DNA of 64,000 nucleotides, from NCBI GenBank assembly GCA_950295325.1, contig OX485807.1, positions 15,279,001 to 15,343,000 of the forward strand, in the 5' to 3' direction. Within the stretch, counting starts at the first letter, position 1; each line of letters begins with the position of its first letter. Source of the stretch: Polytrichum commune (lineage: Eukaryota > Streptophyta > Polytrichopsida > Polytrichales > Polytrichaceae). Shown here one piece after another: positions 12,421-25,800 of the stretch. The notes below the pieces were generated by a model. The model worked only from the letters and a program-made list of their open reading frames with translations. It was not told where the DNA came from and searched no databases. Both the position numbers and the translations under genes were made by a program.

Positions 12421-13189
12421 CTCTCACGAGGTTGAATTTTGTTGGAAAATAAATATGGAATTAAGACATGATGCGAAAACGAAACACCAAGATTCTGCCC
12501 AAAACACAAATAAACAAAAAGTTGGAAGGAAAAACTGACAAACAAGTACATGAACACCTATTTCACGCCTATGTGATAACCTGAATATGTAGAGTCTTAT
12601 GTATGAATACTTTATGACATTGATGCACGTTTTTGTATTTAGTGAAAGGTGATATTAGAATTATTTGATATCATGGTGTTGGTGGTGTTCAAATTCATTA
12701 ATATCTTTTGTTTAATGACCCTTTGCATGGGTGTCTAGGAGGTACAATACCGAAATGAAAGAGCTATTCGGGTATGTCAAAAGAAAAAGAAGAAATGAAA
12801 ATTCTTGCAATCGTTTTTGGAGTGGGTACAACAACAAGTGCTTATGGGAATAGTAAGTGTTAAACCAGTGTTGCGTGAGGTACAAGAATAATGAGTGGTC
12901 TTAATGAAGTGGCCTATTTTGACAAATTTTGTAGTATGACCAGAAGGCATTATGAAATTTTTTTTTTGATGAAAATGCATTCGTTACTTCTTATTCATGC
13001 ATTGCTACCCCTAGCTACATTGATTTTGTAGCATGAAAAATGAATCCTCGTAATAAATGTGCCAAACTTCAATACTATAGAGTTGTGGAAGAAATAATGA
13101 ATGTAACCTTGTCATCGCAACGCAAAGAGGTCTTGTTTAAAAGGATGTGATACAATATTATTGTCAAAGATGTGCAAATGAACTAGACA
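12421..13189. other. Intergenic DNA downstream of the CACTA remnant
   Basis: AT-rich with no supported gene. Part may be the unreadable 3' end of the CACTA element: a frame with RRYNTEMKELFGYVKRKRR lies near 12735-12795, but it is too short to assign. Confidence 0.35.
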
Positions 13190-13690
13190 ATGCCCCTAGT
13201 TGTACGTCACATCAAGACGTGATGCCTAGTGACATGATAGAATGTTTTTTAATTGGAGCAATATTTTTGTTAAAAACTATTACTCCCTTGGTCGACTGCT
13301 ACAACCAGTCCAGTTTAGGAAAGTAATAACAAAAAATAATTTCCCAGAAAAGGGACCAGGACACCTATTGGATGCAAGATCTAATGCTATGTAATGTTCT
13401 AGAATTCTTTGATTTGATTGCTAGTAGCAAACGACCAACCAACTGATTGAACTAAGTTGATTATTCTTGGTCGACTACAATAGTCAATTTGAAGAAATTA
13501 ATTAACTCGTCAGTTACTCCTAGTTGACGTAAAGCAATTGACCAATGAGTTGACTACTATTATTAAAAAATCAAAAGTAAAAAGTAAAAATTTAAAAATC
13601 CCAAAAAATATTGAATTTATTAGAGTCAATCATGTTGTTTTAGATATTAGTGAAATTTCAAAAATTTTCAAAAACTCACATTTGGTCTAA
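13190..13690 (+). repeat. Dispersed AT-rich repeat family, copy 4
   Basis: Opens with TGTACGTCACATCAAGACGT and GATGCCTAGTGACATGAT, then CTTGGTCGACTGCT, GGATGCAAGATCTAATGC and several TTGATTATTCTTGGTCGACT-like blocks, as in copies 1 to 3. Confidence 0.6.
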
Positions 13691-14469
13691 CCTTGAACTT
13701 GGTAGAAATTTCCGTCTTGCAGGTTTGGGGGATTAAACGAGTATTTTGAAAAATGACCAATTTGTGGCAATACTACAAGAGGGTTTTGTTATTGCACAAG
13801 CAACATGTGCACAACTAGAGATGAATCCAATGAACACCTCGTCTAGATGTTGGTGGACAACTCCATGGGAGCATGAGAGACACATGAAGGCACAACTTTG
13901 TAGAGATATGGGGGAGGAGGAAGAATGTGAAATATTCTTGAACATTACCAATGCCAAGTGTTATTTGTACACACTTTAGTCTACTTGTAGACCGTTGTGT
14001 AACATAAGCATACACCTCATAACATTATTGAACATACTCATGCCAAGGTATTAATAAGCGCACTTGAACACCAATGTCATGAGGTGACACTAATGATGAT
14101 GTTGTTGATCATTAGCGTAACCAAGCATATGCCTCAAAATAGAGTAAGTGACACTAAATACCATGAATAGTGTAGTGTTTGAATGAGGCACATCAACTTG
14201 ATAAGGTGGATTAGGCTACTTGAGTGGACATTGTTTGTTGGTTTGTGAACATTACTTTAAGAGCTTGATTTCAAAGTTGGTCCCCCTTTGTTTGGTGAAA
14301 CTGTTAGTTTCCAACTCCGATCGGAAGCGGAAGTCTTAAGCCTTTCAAAGTGGTCGACTTGGATCAGACTTGAAAAGAAAAGTTCATACCCAACAAAAGA
14401 GGAACCAACTTTGAAACCAAGCTCCTCAAAGTTAGGCACGTGTGAAGGGTCAAAATTCTTTTATGTTGG

Positions 14470-14570
14470 CTTACCAAAATCCGTTGGCGTTTTCAAACAT
14501 ATGTAGCCTCCACCTGAAGAGGAAGTTTGCAGACATCACATTCAATCGGAGCTTGCAAGGATAGCCATTA
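14470..14570 (+). repeat. Diverged outlying copy of the 359-bp unit
   Basis: The segment containing GGCGTTTTCAAACATATGTA, CCTCCACCTGAAGAGGAAGT and CATTCAATCGGAGCTTGCAA matches the first 100 bp of the tandem unit about 1 kb downstream with scattered substitutions. It suggests the array was once larger or was seeded here. Confidence 0.75.
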
Positions 14571-14623
14571 GTGTTCAATATTGAAGTCTTCAACACTTGT
14601 CAAATGCCATTTTGGCCATCAAT

Positions 14624-14655
<32 letters not shown>

Positions 14656-15275
14656 TGGGCACTTCACAAAAATGTGTTGTGCAAAGTTTCCACCAGTCAC
14701 AGTGAAGGCCTCTCCAACAACTGCCTGTCACAAAATGTAGTGGTTGCAAGTTGCAAATAGAAATATAGTTGGACTCCAATCTTGGCACTCTAGCAGACAC
14801 TTCCAAATTCCAATAACTCCTGCAATTTCGACTCTGCAACTTCGGCTTGGCAAGCACAACTATATGTGAACGTGGATTTTCCAAACATAATTGGGTGGAG
14901 AGTGATAGCAAAAGTCAATTAAAACTTGAAACATTGGATGCATTGATGCGAGTGTCACTATGCGGTCTCCTGATTAAAAATATGGATTGGGCTAACATTT
15001 CTAACACTTGAAAATCGATCAAAAACCAAAGAGCTTTGCTTTTGGAGTTGGATGATGATTAAGTGCATTATGTAGGAAATCTAAATAATTTAGTGCATCA
15101 TTTTATTGCATGTACGTCTTCAATATACTGAGACATCATATTATTTTCATATTCAATACAAAACGGCCAATATCAAGTGTTTTTTTTGGGGGGTGAAGTG
15201 TTGCAAAAAAGTTTGAAAGTCTAAGTGAAGTGTGATTATTTTGATGTCCGTCACATTGAAATGCATGTGCACACT

Positions 15276-16300
15276 TCAAACTTGAACACTGGTAACCATC
15301 GACATCTGGCGCATGCGAAGAGACGTTGACAACGCAGAAATCTTGCAATGGGTCAGGACCGGACGCACGGACCGCCACCATTTCACGAGCAAACAGGAAT
15401 TGCAAGTCCCAAGATCAGCATCATCGACCAAGTACCACGCTCCACAGCTGCTGGGAAATCGAACAGAAACTAGGCAGCAGGTGCAGTGGCTTTTGAGAAT
15501 TCGGTAAGACTGATGATTGTTGGAGCTGCTGAATAATAGTTGATGATGTTTGGGTGCTACATCGGAGTTATACACGGCATTTTCAAACGTATGTGGCCTC
15601 CACATGAAGAGGAAGTCTGTGGGAGTCACATTCAATGGGAGCTTGCAAGGGTAGCCATCGACATCTGGCGCATGCGAAGAGACGTCGACGATGCAGAAAT
15701 CTTGCAATGGGTCAGGACCGGACGCACAGACCGCCACCATTTTCACAAGCAAACAGGAATTGCGAGTCCCAAGATCAGCATCGTTGACCAAGTACCACGC
15801 TCCACAGCTGCTGGAAAATCGAACAGAAGTAGGCTGCAGGTGCAGTGATTTTTGAGTATCCGGTAAGACTGATGATTGTTGGAGCAGCTGAATAACAGTT
15901 GATGATGTTTGGGTGCTACATCGGAGTTATAAACGGCATTTTCAAACGTATGTGGCCTCCACATGAAGAGGAAGTCTGTGGGAGTCACATTCAATCGGAG
16001 CTTGCAAGGGTAGCCATCGACATCCGGTGCATGCGAAGAGACGTCGACGATGCAAAAATCTTGCAATGGACCAGTATCAGACGCACGGACCGCCACCATT
16101 TTCACAAGCAAACAGGAATTGCGAGTCCCAAGATCAGCATCGCCCAAGTACCACGCTCCACAGCTGCTGGAAAATCGAACAGAAGTAGGCAGCAGGTGCA
16201 GTGATTTTTGAATATCCGGTAATTAAGACTGATGATTGTTGGAGCTGCTGAACAATAGTTGATGATGCATGGGTGCCACATCGGAGTTGTATCGGCAACG
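15276..16300. repeat. Tandem repeat with a 359-bp unit
   Basis: Two complete units (about 15541-15899 and 15900-16258) follow a partial unit at 15276-15540, and a fourth begins at 16258 but diverges after about 45 bp. Units share GTTGATGATG, GGCATTTTCAAACGTATGTG, CATCGACATC, GAGACGTCGACGATGCA and CCACGCTCCACAGCTGCTGG. Unit-to-unit identity is high, with small indels such as GTCAGGACC versus ACCAGTATC. A more diverged fragment of the same unit lies at about 14470-14570. Frames on both strands are long because the unit has few stops; they are not conserved as proteins. Confidence 0.85.
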
Positions 16301-19300
16301 AGATTCATGCAGCAATTACTAATGTCGAGTGCAATGTCGGGTAAGTTCCATAAGAATTTCCTCATCTCGTTGCCTGAACTTGTCTGTTGGCTTCCACCCA
16401 CCCACCCACGGCCCATGAAATCAGGCACCAAAATTCCCATCCAAGGTGCGGCAATGGTACTAGGTTCAACACACCATGTAGCTATAAACACAGTGAGTTT
16501 CATTTTCTAGTGAACTCTCTCATCGCATTAGGAGGTTGAGATGTGGTTGAAGTTGTTTGAGTTGAATGACTTCCAACACCATTTTGAATTGCTAATCCAT
16601 CGAGATAATCGTGATATACATTGGATCACTCCTAAGTACCGAAGCGCTCTGTGAGTTTCTCTTTGGCATCAAATTTGCTATACTTAAAACTTCCACTTCA
16701 GAAGCCCTTAGAACACTCCAACGAGGGCAGGTAATCTTCAATATCAAAATCGTGGTCATTCGTCACAAGATGTTTCACTTCAAAACGATGTGAAATACAT
16801 AGGCCTTTTCACATAACATTGTTTAGCTACTAATAGCCATTCCATTCTAATAACATTTAGTGACACTGTTACACCCAAATCTCACTCATTTTCAAGCTGG
16901 ATCTACTTATTGACAAGCATCTGTAAGGTATAATTCTAGCACCTTACATGACATATTTTGGGACCCACCCACTCAACTGAATAATGTTATGCACGCAGAC
17001 TTCATACGGATTTTTTTTTTGAAGGGTGCATTTTAATTACACATGTTGTGAAATGTGAAGCGGTAAAAGTGGTGGCCGGAGTGACCATGTATGTAAAATG
17101 GACACTTTGTGTGATTTTGGCCATGTGGAATTCATGGCCGTGGTAACCAACCACCTCTTTGAGAAATCTCACACTACATATTGGCTTGTTTTCACGTAAT
17201 ATCCTTGTTTCACATCTATTATGTTATGTGAAGTTTCCTCCAATATTACCCTTCTCAATTCAGGTTCCTATGAATTTATGACGTCTTTCACGTGAAGCCT
17301 TTATTGATAATTGAGTCATAATACTGTTGGATTTGGTTCACTTATTTCCACTTTCTCTGTTATCTTTCACTTTATTCATCCCTTTCACTGAAATTTAATG
17401 TCATTGTTTTCACATGCATGACATGGTTTCCTCTTTGTGGAATGCCACATGAATATGGGTAATCCCATAACACTAATGCGGTTTTAGCCTCTTGGGTGTG
17501 GAAATTCGCAAAATCATGATTTGATATGTAGAAACATATATATGTGTTGTAAAGTCCAAATCATACATTGCAATTCAACACTAATATTAGTTGATGATGG
17601 CATTGAGATGTAACTTGGCTATCCAATTGCTAGTCAATCAGTATAGAAACATCAATTTTGTATAAAGACTATCGATTAAAAGTCTCATCAATTTCAGAAT
17701 GAGGAGGTTGAAGTGTGCATGGCAAGTGCTTGTCATATGAACCTCTAGAATACTTCTCACTATCAAGTGGAATGTGTGGTTTAAAGCCAATTCCTAACAT
17801 GTTCAATGAACTAAATGCAACATCAATATTTGCCATGGAGCCTCCAAGGATGTCATGACCAATGTGTTATGCTAAACGTCATAATGTACATGATTTTCAA
17901 TCAACAAAGTTACTCATGTTTTTAAATAGCTCATGTCATGTTGCCAATTAGCAGATGTGACGCTTTGAGATCTCTAAACATCTAGTTTAGGCTCTTTGCA
18001 AATAATGTATGTGACACTAAATGCCATAAATAGTGTAGTAAGTTGGCCATGCAATGGAACTAACTAGGGCTAAGGGCAAAGTGCTAAGGGGTATTCACCA
18101 ATATGGATAGGATGACATGCCATAAGACATAGTCCAATAAAACAATTGGTTGAGGGCAAAGGCAAGGAGAAAAGACAACAACATGGAACAAGCACGCTAG
18201 GTAAGAAGCAACTTGACAAAACCAATAAAATCTTAACCACCAAATACTTTTGTTTGAAGTCGACTAGGGGTAGTCGACTTGGAGCATTTGACAAAAAAAA
18301 AGTGCTCAAAAAAGAAACTATCTAAATGAAAAATTTGGACCATTAGATCTTGTTCAACTGTCAAGTTGCTTCCTATATGGTGGTCTTGTTCTATGTCATT
18401 GCCTTAGTCATTGACCAACATTTACTTTTCATTTTTTAACAACTCTAGTAGGGATTTGCAAGTTTGTTGGTTGGGTTCTGATTTAACATTTAGAAGGTCT
18501 TGGGATTGAACCTAGGTAGCAAAACATCCTTAGGTTTCTCTAGTTTCAAGTTCCATTATTTTTTGGTTCCTCTAGTCTGTTGAACCTTTACTCGGTATGA
18601 GGATATTGAATTAAATCTAAATATTGAATCCAAAAAACGTAGATATTTTAGACAACACGAAACACAAACATGTTCCTTGTGCCTTTCACCAAAATGACCT
18701 TCACTTCTAATATAACACTGTTACTATTGTCCCATAATTATTTCTTTTAAAAGAAATAATTCTTTAGAGGTGGCATATCATTGAAATGATGGCTACATAT
18801 AATCTAAGAAAAACATTAAAATCCACCTCCTTTCCTCTTTCCCATCCTCTCATCCATCCTTGCTTCCTACCATACTCTTTCCCCATGATTCTCTCTCTTC
18901 TCTCTCCCTGCCTTCTGAACTGGGGTGCCATGTGACATGGGTGCCAATTACTATAACCCTTATGCTCTATGCATTCATTGCATCTTCCCTTTCCTTTGTA
19001 TTCAAGTAAGCTCTAGAAATCTCCAAATTTATGAAAAATTTCCAATATATAAAATGAGGCTTGCAAGTAACAATGAAATAACCAAGGCATATATAAGAAA
19101 TAGGAGTAGATTACACAAAAAAAAAATTACATTGATGGCCTAGATTGTCCAATGCATCCTTCAATTTAAATTCAATGCTCATGATTGTTCAACAAATGCA
19201 CACGTGACCTTAGACCCCAATTCTAAGGTCCATACCATGGTTGGACCAACATCATCTTCTTCTTTTTTATACTATTTGGGTATCTATGATAGGGAGTTCA

Positions 19301-20512
19301 CATGTTTAGATACCAATAGAGAATGGATATTTGACAGTATATTTGGATCTATATACCCTCATGCAAAAAACTTCATACCTAGGTAATATCACCATATTAT
19401 TAATTTGTGTTTAGAATGGTATTGACCCAAATAATTACTCATGTATACAAAGATTCTCTCACCTTGACATACCCACTATACATCAATATTTGACTAGTTC
19501 TACAATTTTGCATTCACTGATATATTAGACCAACAACGGTCCGTATGACTCATTGTCCCTTGCTCTCATTGGTAACTAGTCTTCAATTTTTAAAGATTTA
19601 TGAGACCTCCCAAAGTAATGACCCCATATGGAACAAGACCCCCATTATGCCCAAACTAATAGTCCTATTGTGGGACGTTCCAACTCTACAAACAATCATG
19701 ACCCCTAATAGGAGTGGAATTATGTCATTCAATTAGCAATTGCGAATTGCAAAAATTGTCAATTCAAGTCTCAAGCAAGGAGTTAACACAAGATGAAAGT
19801 GAAGATTATTTTCTCTTCAAAGAATCCCATAGGGCCTCGCAATTTGTGTCATTGTTAATGCTAGGATGGTGTTTGTTTTAGTACATAGTCCATTCTCATT
19901 ATGACATGTGTCTTTTGGTTTCCCTTCTTTCTTAGAAGCCTTGCATTATACCCTCCATGTAATAGGTATAAAGCCCAATTACCTTTTTGCCCAAAGTGGG
20001 ATAGTCTTTATGAAAGCCCAGCGCATAATTGTGTGTTTCAACACTATTGAACCACTTTCTGCAAGTAAACATGAGCCTTCCAGATGGACAAACATTTGCA
20101 AAGAAAGAAACCCTTACAAGACCAAATAATGGAAACAACATATGTCTAATGCAAACTCGGAACCTTTATTATCTCAAGAAATCCTCAAGATTGCACTATA
20201 CATGCCATGTGCTTCACAAAGCCCTGGCAGAACTTTGAAACCTGTGTCACAATGGTTTCTTTCAACCTAACTACGCAACCACCTTTGTGTCTGATAAATG
20301 CAGCTGTCCAGAGCTTAATTCTGCCCATGCGAAAATCAAACTGTTGCTAGCTTTTTCTCAAGCCCCTCTCCTAGACTCTGCTCTTTACAATGACCTCGCC
20401 GGGTTTCAATGGAGAAAAGTCCATTGGTGCTCCCCAGATTCACTCAGGCTGATATTCAGGTTTCTAAGTGTGGCAGTAGACTATATATACCACCCACAAA
20501 TCTGAAGTAAGA
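16301..20512. other. Gene-free intergenic DNA
   Basis: No protein family was recognised on either strand. About 17958-18035 repeats 462-545. A T/C-rich stretch with TCTCTCTTCTCTCTCCCT lies at about 18890-18908. Scattered open frames of 60-79 codons are short, overlap and lack motifs. The right end abuts the NIPA-like gene's stop codon, and its 3' UTR must lie between here and about 20.2 kb. Confidence 0.45.
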
Positions 20513-23500
20513 TTACGATGAGACTTTGACATGAACAGCACTGCTTGACCCCACATCTCGACGGGTGATGGAGCCGGTTTGAGTTCTTGAAAAACCTTTC
20601 GGCTGGGCAGGTTTGGATTTCAAGACTCGACGCAGTGACCGGGGTAACATGGGAGCAATCTTCTCAGACATCAAAAGTACAATGATTCCAGATACAATCA
20701 GTGCCCTGCAAAGCACAACAAGAATGCCAACAATGTGACTAAAAATTGGAGATAGGCTAACTTAGGCTAGTTTGGAACATGAATTAACATTCTGAACAGT
20801 CCCTACTCTATCCATGAAAAGGTTAAAAAGGAGTCTGATATGATATTCAACATAGAATACATATGATGTGAAGAGAAGAGCATGCACCAACCGTATTTCA
20901 CATGTGCAATCAGTATCCACCAATCAGAAACATATAGTGCAACTCAATGAATGTGCCATTTTATATGAATTCAACAAGTTGCCCACAAGTAGAAGGCATG
21001 GAACCACTGTAAATCAAAATCTTCAGAAGCATAAATCGTACATTGAATTAACCTTACCAGGCCAAAAGTAACAGAACACGACCAGTAGTTGATGCAGGCA
21101 GCGTTTCTCCAAGAGCAAATAAACCAACCAAAACACCAATAACAATTGAAGCCACAGCTGCACATGTGGAGACCACTACGGCCCTTCCATTCTTCAATCC
21201 CCGGGTCTGCCATATCACACAAGCACTCTCATTAATACATAAGAAGCTTGTAAATGGAAGATGTGCCTATTAGGCACGTTGTGTTCTGGAGAGAACTTAA
21301 AGATAATACTATGCACAAAAGTCAAGTGATACAGCAGGTATTCATATCTTCAAATCTCCTAACCAGCTTGCACATTAAATAGCTCTTTAGTAGCTATCTC
21401 TACAAATCACCCACAACAGCAGATTTCCAACACCTGTGGATGTATCAAACCTGTCTTAGGCCATGAAATAAGTAAATTAAAATGCAAGAGAAATCTTGAA
21501 AGTATGGCAAGAACATGAATCTTGGAGACAGGGGGATACCTGACAAAAGAATCCGCTACTGCTGCAGCAGATGCCCACAGCAATACCAGCAGGAACAAAC
21601 AATTGAGACATGCCATTTTGTGCGAGTAGGAACCCCACTTTGCATACAGATGCAGATAGCCTGCAGCATAATTGCCAATCTCACCTTTTGAGTGCCTGAA
21701 ATAAGTTGACATAATTGTGGAAGTTTGATTCAAACTTTCACACATAATTAAGATTTGAACAGACTCAACTTCATGAAACTATTTTGAAGTTGACAACTTT
21801 CAGGTACTCACTGACTACTAAAAACTGATGTGCCCATTGCACAAATGCTACATTGTGATTGCGCATAATCCTCCTACTAAAGCAGGAAGTGCTTGCTTCT
21901 ACTGCAGTATAATAATTGAAAACCATGGCAGAGGCAGCCCCTAATAAATATTCTGTTGCAATCTTTGAATTCTTAATCCACGTCTTTCTTCAAGAAACAA
22001 ATGAACCTGATGGAACTCATAAACACTGAAGTGTTTATAACTAAGTTATAACTGAAGTCTTACCCAAAGCAAGCCCCTGCCTCCATGCCTGCAGCAATTT
22101 CCTCCATCACATCAACATCCCTCTGCATACACAAACCGTTTCCTGAGATAATTTTATCCCTTGGAAGTCCAGTTCTCAACAGATACTTCGAATATTACAC
22201 ATACACAACCAGGAATCTTTGCCATACATGGCTCTGCCCAGATACTTACAGGAAACTAGACAAGATATAGAAGACTTGAAGGTATATTAGCAAGGAGCCA
22301 CCTCACTAATCTCTGATTCATGACATTAATCAGAGATTGGACCCAGTAAATTCACCAAAAGCATGCCAGATACACCCCTGCAAATCAATGGAAAGTTTTC
22401 TGGCTCTGTCGTCATAGTATCAGCAATTTCATACAGCATATGTCTAGTCTATTGACCAACACTAACCATCCACCTTAGCACGTATAAAGGAACAAAAAAT
22501 GTATAAAGGCCCACGACTCCAACTCTATAGAAATACATGAACACCATATGAGAAGGTAAGTACAGGAGTCAGGTCAGGGCGGAGCCACCTTTACCGATTG
22601 AATACCTCCTTCATCGTGCTTCTCATGTCGTTTCTTTCCTGATCTTGCCCAACAGTCCAGGATACCCTGTAACCCAAATCAATAAACTGGACTACTCAAA
22701 AGAGGCATACACTAAGGTAGACAACTTTCCTATGTTCCAGGTGTGCACCTATCACCAACACGTAGTAGATACATACAGTAATTAGACCAGAGAAACACTC
22801 AATGTGCCTTGCACCTTGGCCAATGCATAAAAATCAACTATTTCCACCACACTGCTCATCTATTTCTTAACTTGCATTGAGCAATAGGTCATGTGCTTCA
22901 ACCCATCAAAGGGAAATAATACTATGAGAAAGGATATTTCACTCTAAATGTCTTGAAGACTTCAATTTCCAAGAACGTGATCTCTACAATCCAAAATAAA
23001 TATGGAAATAGTTCAAAGTGTGCAAGAAAGAGAAGTTGTTTACAAAGGAAAGAGCCAGCCACACAAGGAACAATAATGATCTTGCCACCGATATCTTTGC
23101 CTCCTTCTGCTCCTCACCCAAGGCTCCAATTACTGATTCACCAGATCCAGAAATTAATATGAATGGATTACCATATCATAATAATCACAGCTTTCTGCTA
23201 TTGCAAAGTTGACCACAAATACAAATAGGCAATTTACTACAGATGGTGAAGCTCACCAAGCAACACAATCCTCCAAGATCATGACCATAAGATTGCAGAT
23301 ATGACTGTCACTCCAAAGACACTCTGGGATTAATAAAATGTGAGATGGCTATGAAGATATTTTTGTGAAAACAAAGCTGAATACTTTGCTCTTATCAAGC
23401 TACAAGTGTTCTGACTGAACATTCTACATGCCTCGTCTGAATCATCTACATCACTATCCTTGGCAACAATGAAACAAGCACCAAAACATTATGCAGATAG

Positions 23501-24551
23501 TAAATTCCCTTCATTTGAGGTTTCGAGAGTGTACCCATGGCCCCCAGACTAGCCATAACCACACCAACCCAGTCAAGTCCGTGCATTGCTTCATGCAAGT
23601 AAAAATGTGAAAACACTGCCAAAACTGCGAGTCCACATCCTGACACTGGCTGGACAACAGAAACCTGTCCATTCATAACACTGATTAGGCACAGCTAATA
23701 AATGATTAAAAATAAAAATAAAACAAATGAAATATTTGTTTGATATATGCAAATCACATGGCCAACTAGTCAGAGTCATGCATCATAATCTTCAGCTGTT
23801 GGTCACATGAAAAGTTGCAGATAGTAGATACAAGATAGTTGTTTGCATGAGCACTTAAAGTTGCAAAGGGACATGCACTCACTCACAGGAGCCTGAGAAA
23901 CAGCCTTGAGCATGAGCAGTGCCCCTGCAATGTCCACTGCCACACCAATAACCCATGTCCTGCTGCCTCCATACTTACGTATCACCTGGATGCAATGAAC
24001 TTCATAAGTATAAGCTTTCCTCTTGGCTGTCCACTGCTTGCCTATTGTTTGACCCATAGTACATATATAATTTTTTGTAAAAAAGAAAATACCTGTATGT
24101 GATAATACTCTTAGCAGACCTCTGGTAGGTTTAGCAAGTATAACCTGCAGTTACTATGCTGATACTGACACATGCATAGTGTGCACAATCTTGAAATAGC
24201 AAATGAGGTGTATCAATGACAGCTGAATCACCTTTAGCATGCCCCTGAAATAATCTTGATTTGTGTTCAATGCAAGGACTGTGATGCCCACTCTCATGAA
24301 TTGCAATCTAGAAAGTCATTAAGTAACGAAGATTGATTATGTATTAAGGAGTTTTTATCACAGAGGAACGTTGCACAACAAGTCCTAGCCATGTTGTTAC
24401 TATTCTGCAAGATTTGTGAAGATCTTCAGTGCGAATTTACCTTCCGATCCAAAGACAATTGAGGTAGCCCTTTCGTGCCTTCTTTCTGAAGAACTTTTCC
24501 AACATTGTTACCAGCTGCAGCTACAAGTGTTAGCACCACTGCTTCCCACAT
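20513..24551 (-). CDS. NIPA9: NIPA8/NIPA9-type magnesium-transporter-like membrane protein (DUF803), complete, 9 exons
   Basis: Exons on the minus strand: 24551-24441, 23985-23887, 23664-23535, 23132-23044, 22666-22595, 22122-22064, 21660-21540, 21206-21058, 20705-20513. All introns are GT-AG and phases join without a break, giving about 340 aa. Seen: the N-terminus begins [20 protein letters not shown], residues 71-80 carry the [10 protein letters not shown] signature, then GEEQ after residue 100, a paired-cysteine hydrophobic segment ([13 protein letters not shown]), TRGLKNGRA and FALGETLP, and a basic Ser-rich tail. These match the plant NIPA8/9 branch of the DUF803 multi-pass family in order. 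Known: animal NIPA proteins are linked to Mg2+ transport; the plant NIPA8/9 branch has no firm function that I know of. The start is the only ATG giving the family N-terminus. The exon 4/5 junction (SF to GILDCW) is about six residues shorter than I expect for a membrane segment, so a mini-exon may be missed or residues lost. A CT-rich 5' leader probably lies near 25.8-25.6 kb. Confidence 0.9.
22308..22338. repeat. Perfect 11-bp stem hairpin in a NIPA-like intron
   Basis: AATCTCTGATT at 22308-22318 pairs with AATCAGAGATT at 22328-22338 across a 9-base loop, inside intron 5. Role unknown. Confidence 0.7.
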
Positions 24552-25607
24552 CTCAAAGACTGAGAACCAGCGGCTGCGTCTCTCTCAATCCAAGAGAGAC
24601 ACGGAGAAGAGCACCTCTGACCAAAATCAGGCGTGACAGAATCCGTTAACTTGCAACTCAGGTAAATTTGTCAAAATCTGGGTCCTCACAACGTCATTCA
24701 CAAGCTGACTTTTCTCACAACCGAGAATCTAGTGCTGGAGAAGCCAAATTTCAGAGAGGGTGTTACTCAAGAGGATCCTCCATGTGTATCTGCTCTTCTT
24801 CTGCACACTTCTAGGGTTTTTTAACCCTACTACTCCAGAAGACATAACCTCGTCTGCATTTATGGCAAATGTGTACTACGTCAGTATTAAAAATACATTT
24901 ACTTTTTCAAAATCTTTCAATCCTGCACTTGCATTGCATTTCTGAAGCAACAAATAAGCTTCACTCTCACAGTCCAAAAAATGCATGAAGGACACCAGCT
25001 GAAGCATCAGCTCCTAAAACTCTTTGTGGACAACAATGTCACACACACGAATCCCTGTTACAAAAAGACGAGTAGGACACACCACCCAAATGCAAGTCTC
25101 ATGAAGAGTATTTCCAAAATAATTTCATATGGCCGTGATGAGGAAATCCCAGACACAAGGAATTCATCAGTACCGCACTACTACAACGCCCATTCAAAAA
25201 CACAAGTAAGAAAAAATAGGAGGATTACTGCCACATAATGCAGGCTGTTACAATCTGAATCTCAAATCCAGGTGACTCTCCAACCCTAAACCTATCCCAA
25301 TCACTCAACCCCCCTAACACTCTAAGCTCGATCGGACCCAATTTGCACACCCCTGAATCAGGTAGATCGGGTGCCAAAACCCGGGGGGAAGGGGGGGGGG
25401 GTTAGTTGGAAATTATGATTCCAAAAACACGGAATCCGAAATTCCAAAGCCTCAATAGAGTTCTACTGCTCACCTAGGGTTTTGGAATCCTGCCACAAAA
25501 GGGCTAAACTCTGCACACAGATAAAAAAGCAAAAAAAAAGGGAAAAACACACCCGGTTGATCCAAAAATAAGCTAAACAAAACACGAAGAAACTCAGGGG
25601 TGCCCAC

Positions 25608-25800
25608 CTCAGACGACTTGTACAGCTTGACTGAAGAGTCCTTCCTTGGGCGAGACGTAAGGGTTTTGAGCACCAATGCACGTTACGAAAGGAAGTTGAG
25701 AGCTCGCCAGAAGCCACAGAGGGAGTTGAAATCTCGCAATGAGCAGGAGATATCAATAAGCTAGAGAGAGAAAGCGAGAGCAAGTTGGTGTGAAATCTGC
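25608..25800 (-). other. Probable 5' leader exon of the NIPA-like gene
   Basis: Read on the minus strand this stretch is CT-rich (CTCTCGCTTTCTCTCTCTAG), as is usual for plant 5' leaders, and it ends in a good donor (GAG followed by GTGGGC) at 25608. A leader intron would then run to just upstream of the coding ATG at 24551; its acceptor is unclear. An uninterrupted 106-codon frame spans this DNA but has low-complexity Ser/Leu/Phe content and matches nothing I know, so I treat it as leader and not as protein. The placement is inference. Confidence 0.4.

Noticed and set aside
14620..14660. T/C-rich tract as a regulatory element
   Set aside because: A simple TTTTC microsatellite with no gene nearby.
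15276..16503. Several 80-170-codon frames on both strands
   Set aside because: All fall in the 359-bp tandem repeat; they arise because the unit has few stop codons and are not phase-conserved between strands.
25463..25783. 106-codon frame upstream of the NIPA-like gene
   Set aside because: Low-complexity Ser/Leu/Phe sequence in a CT-rich leader-like region; better explained as 5' UTR.
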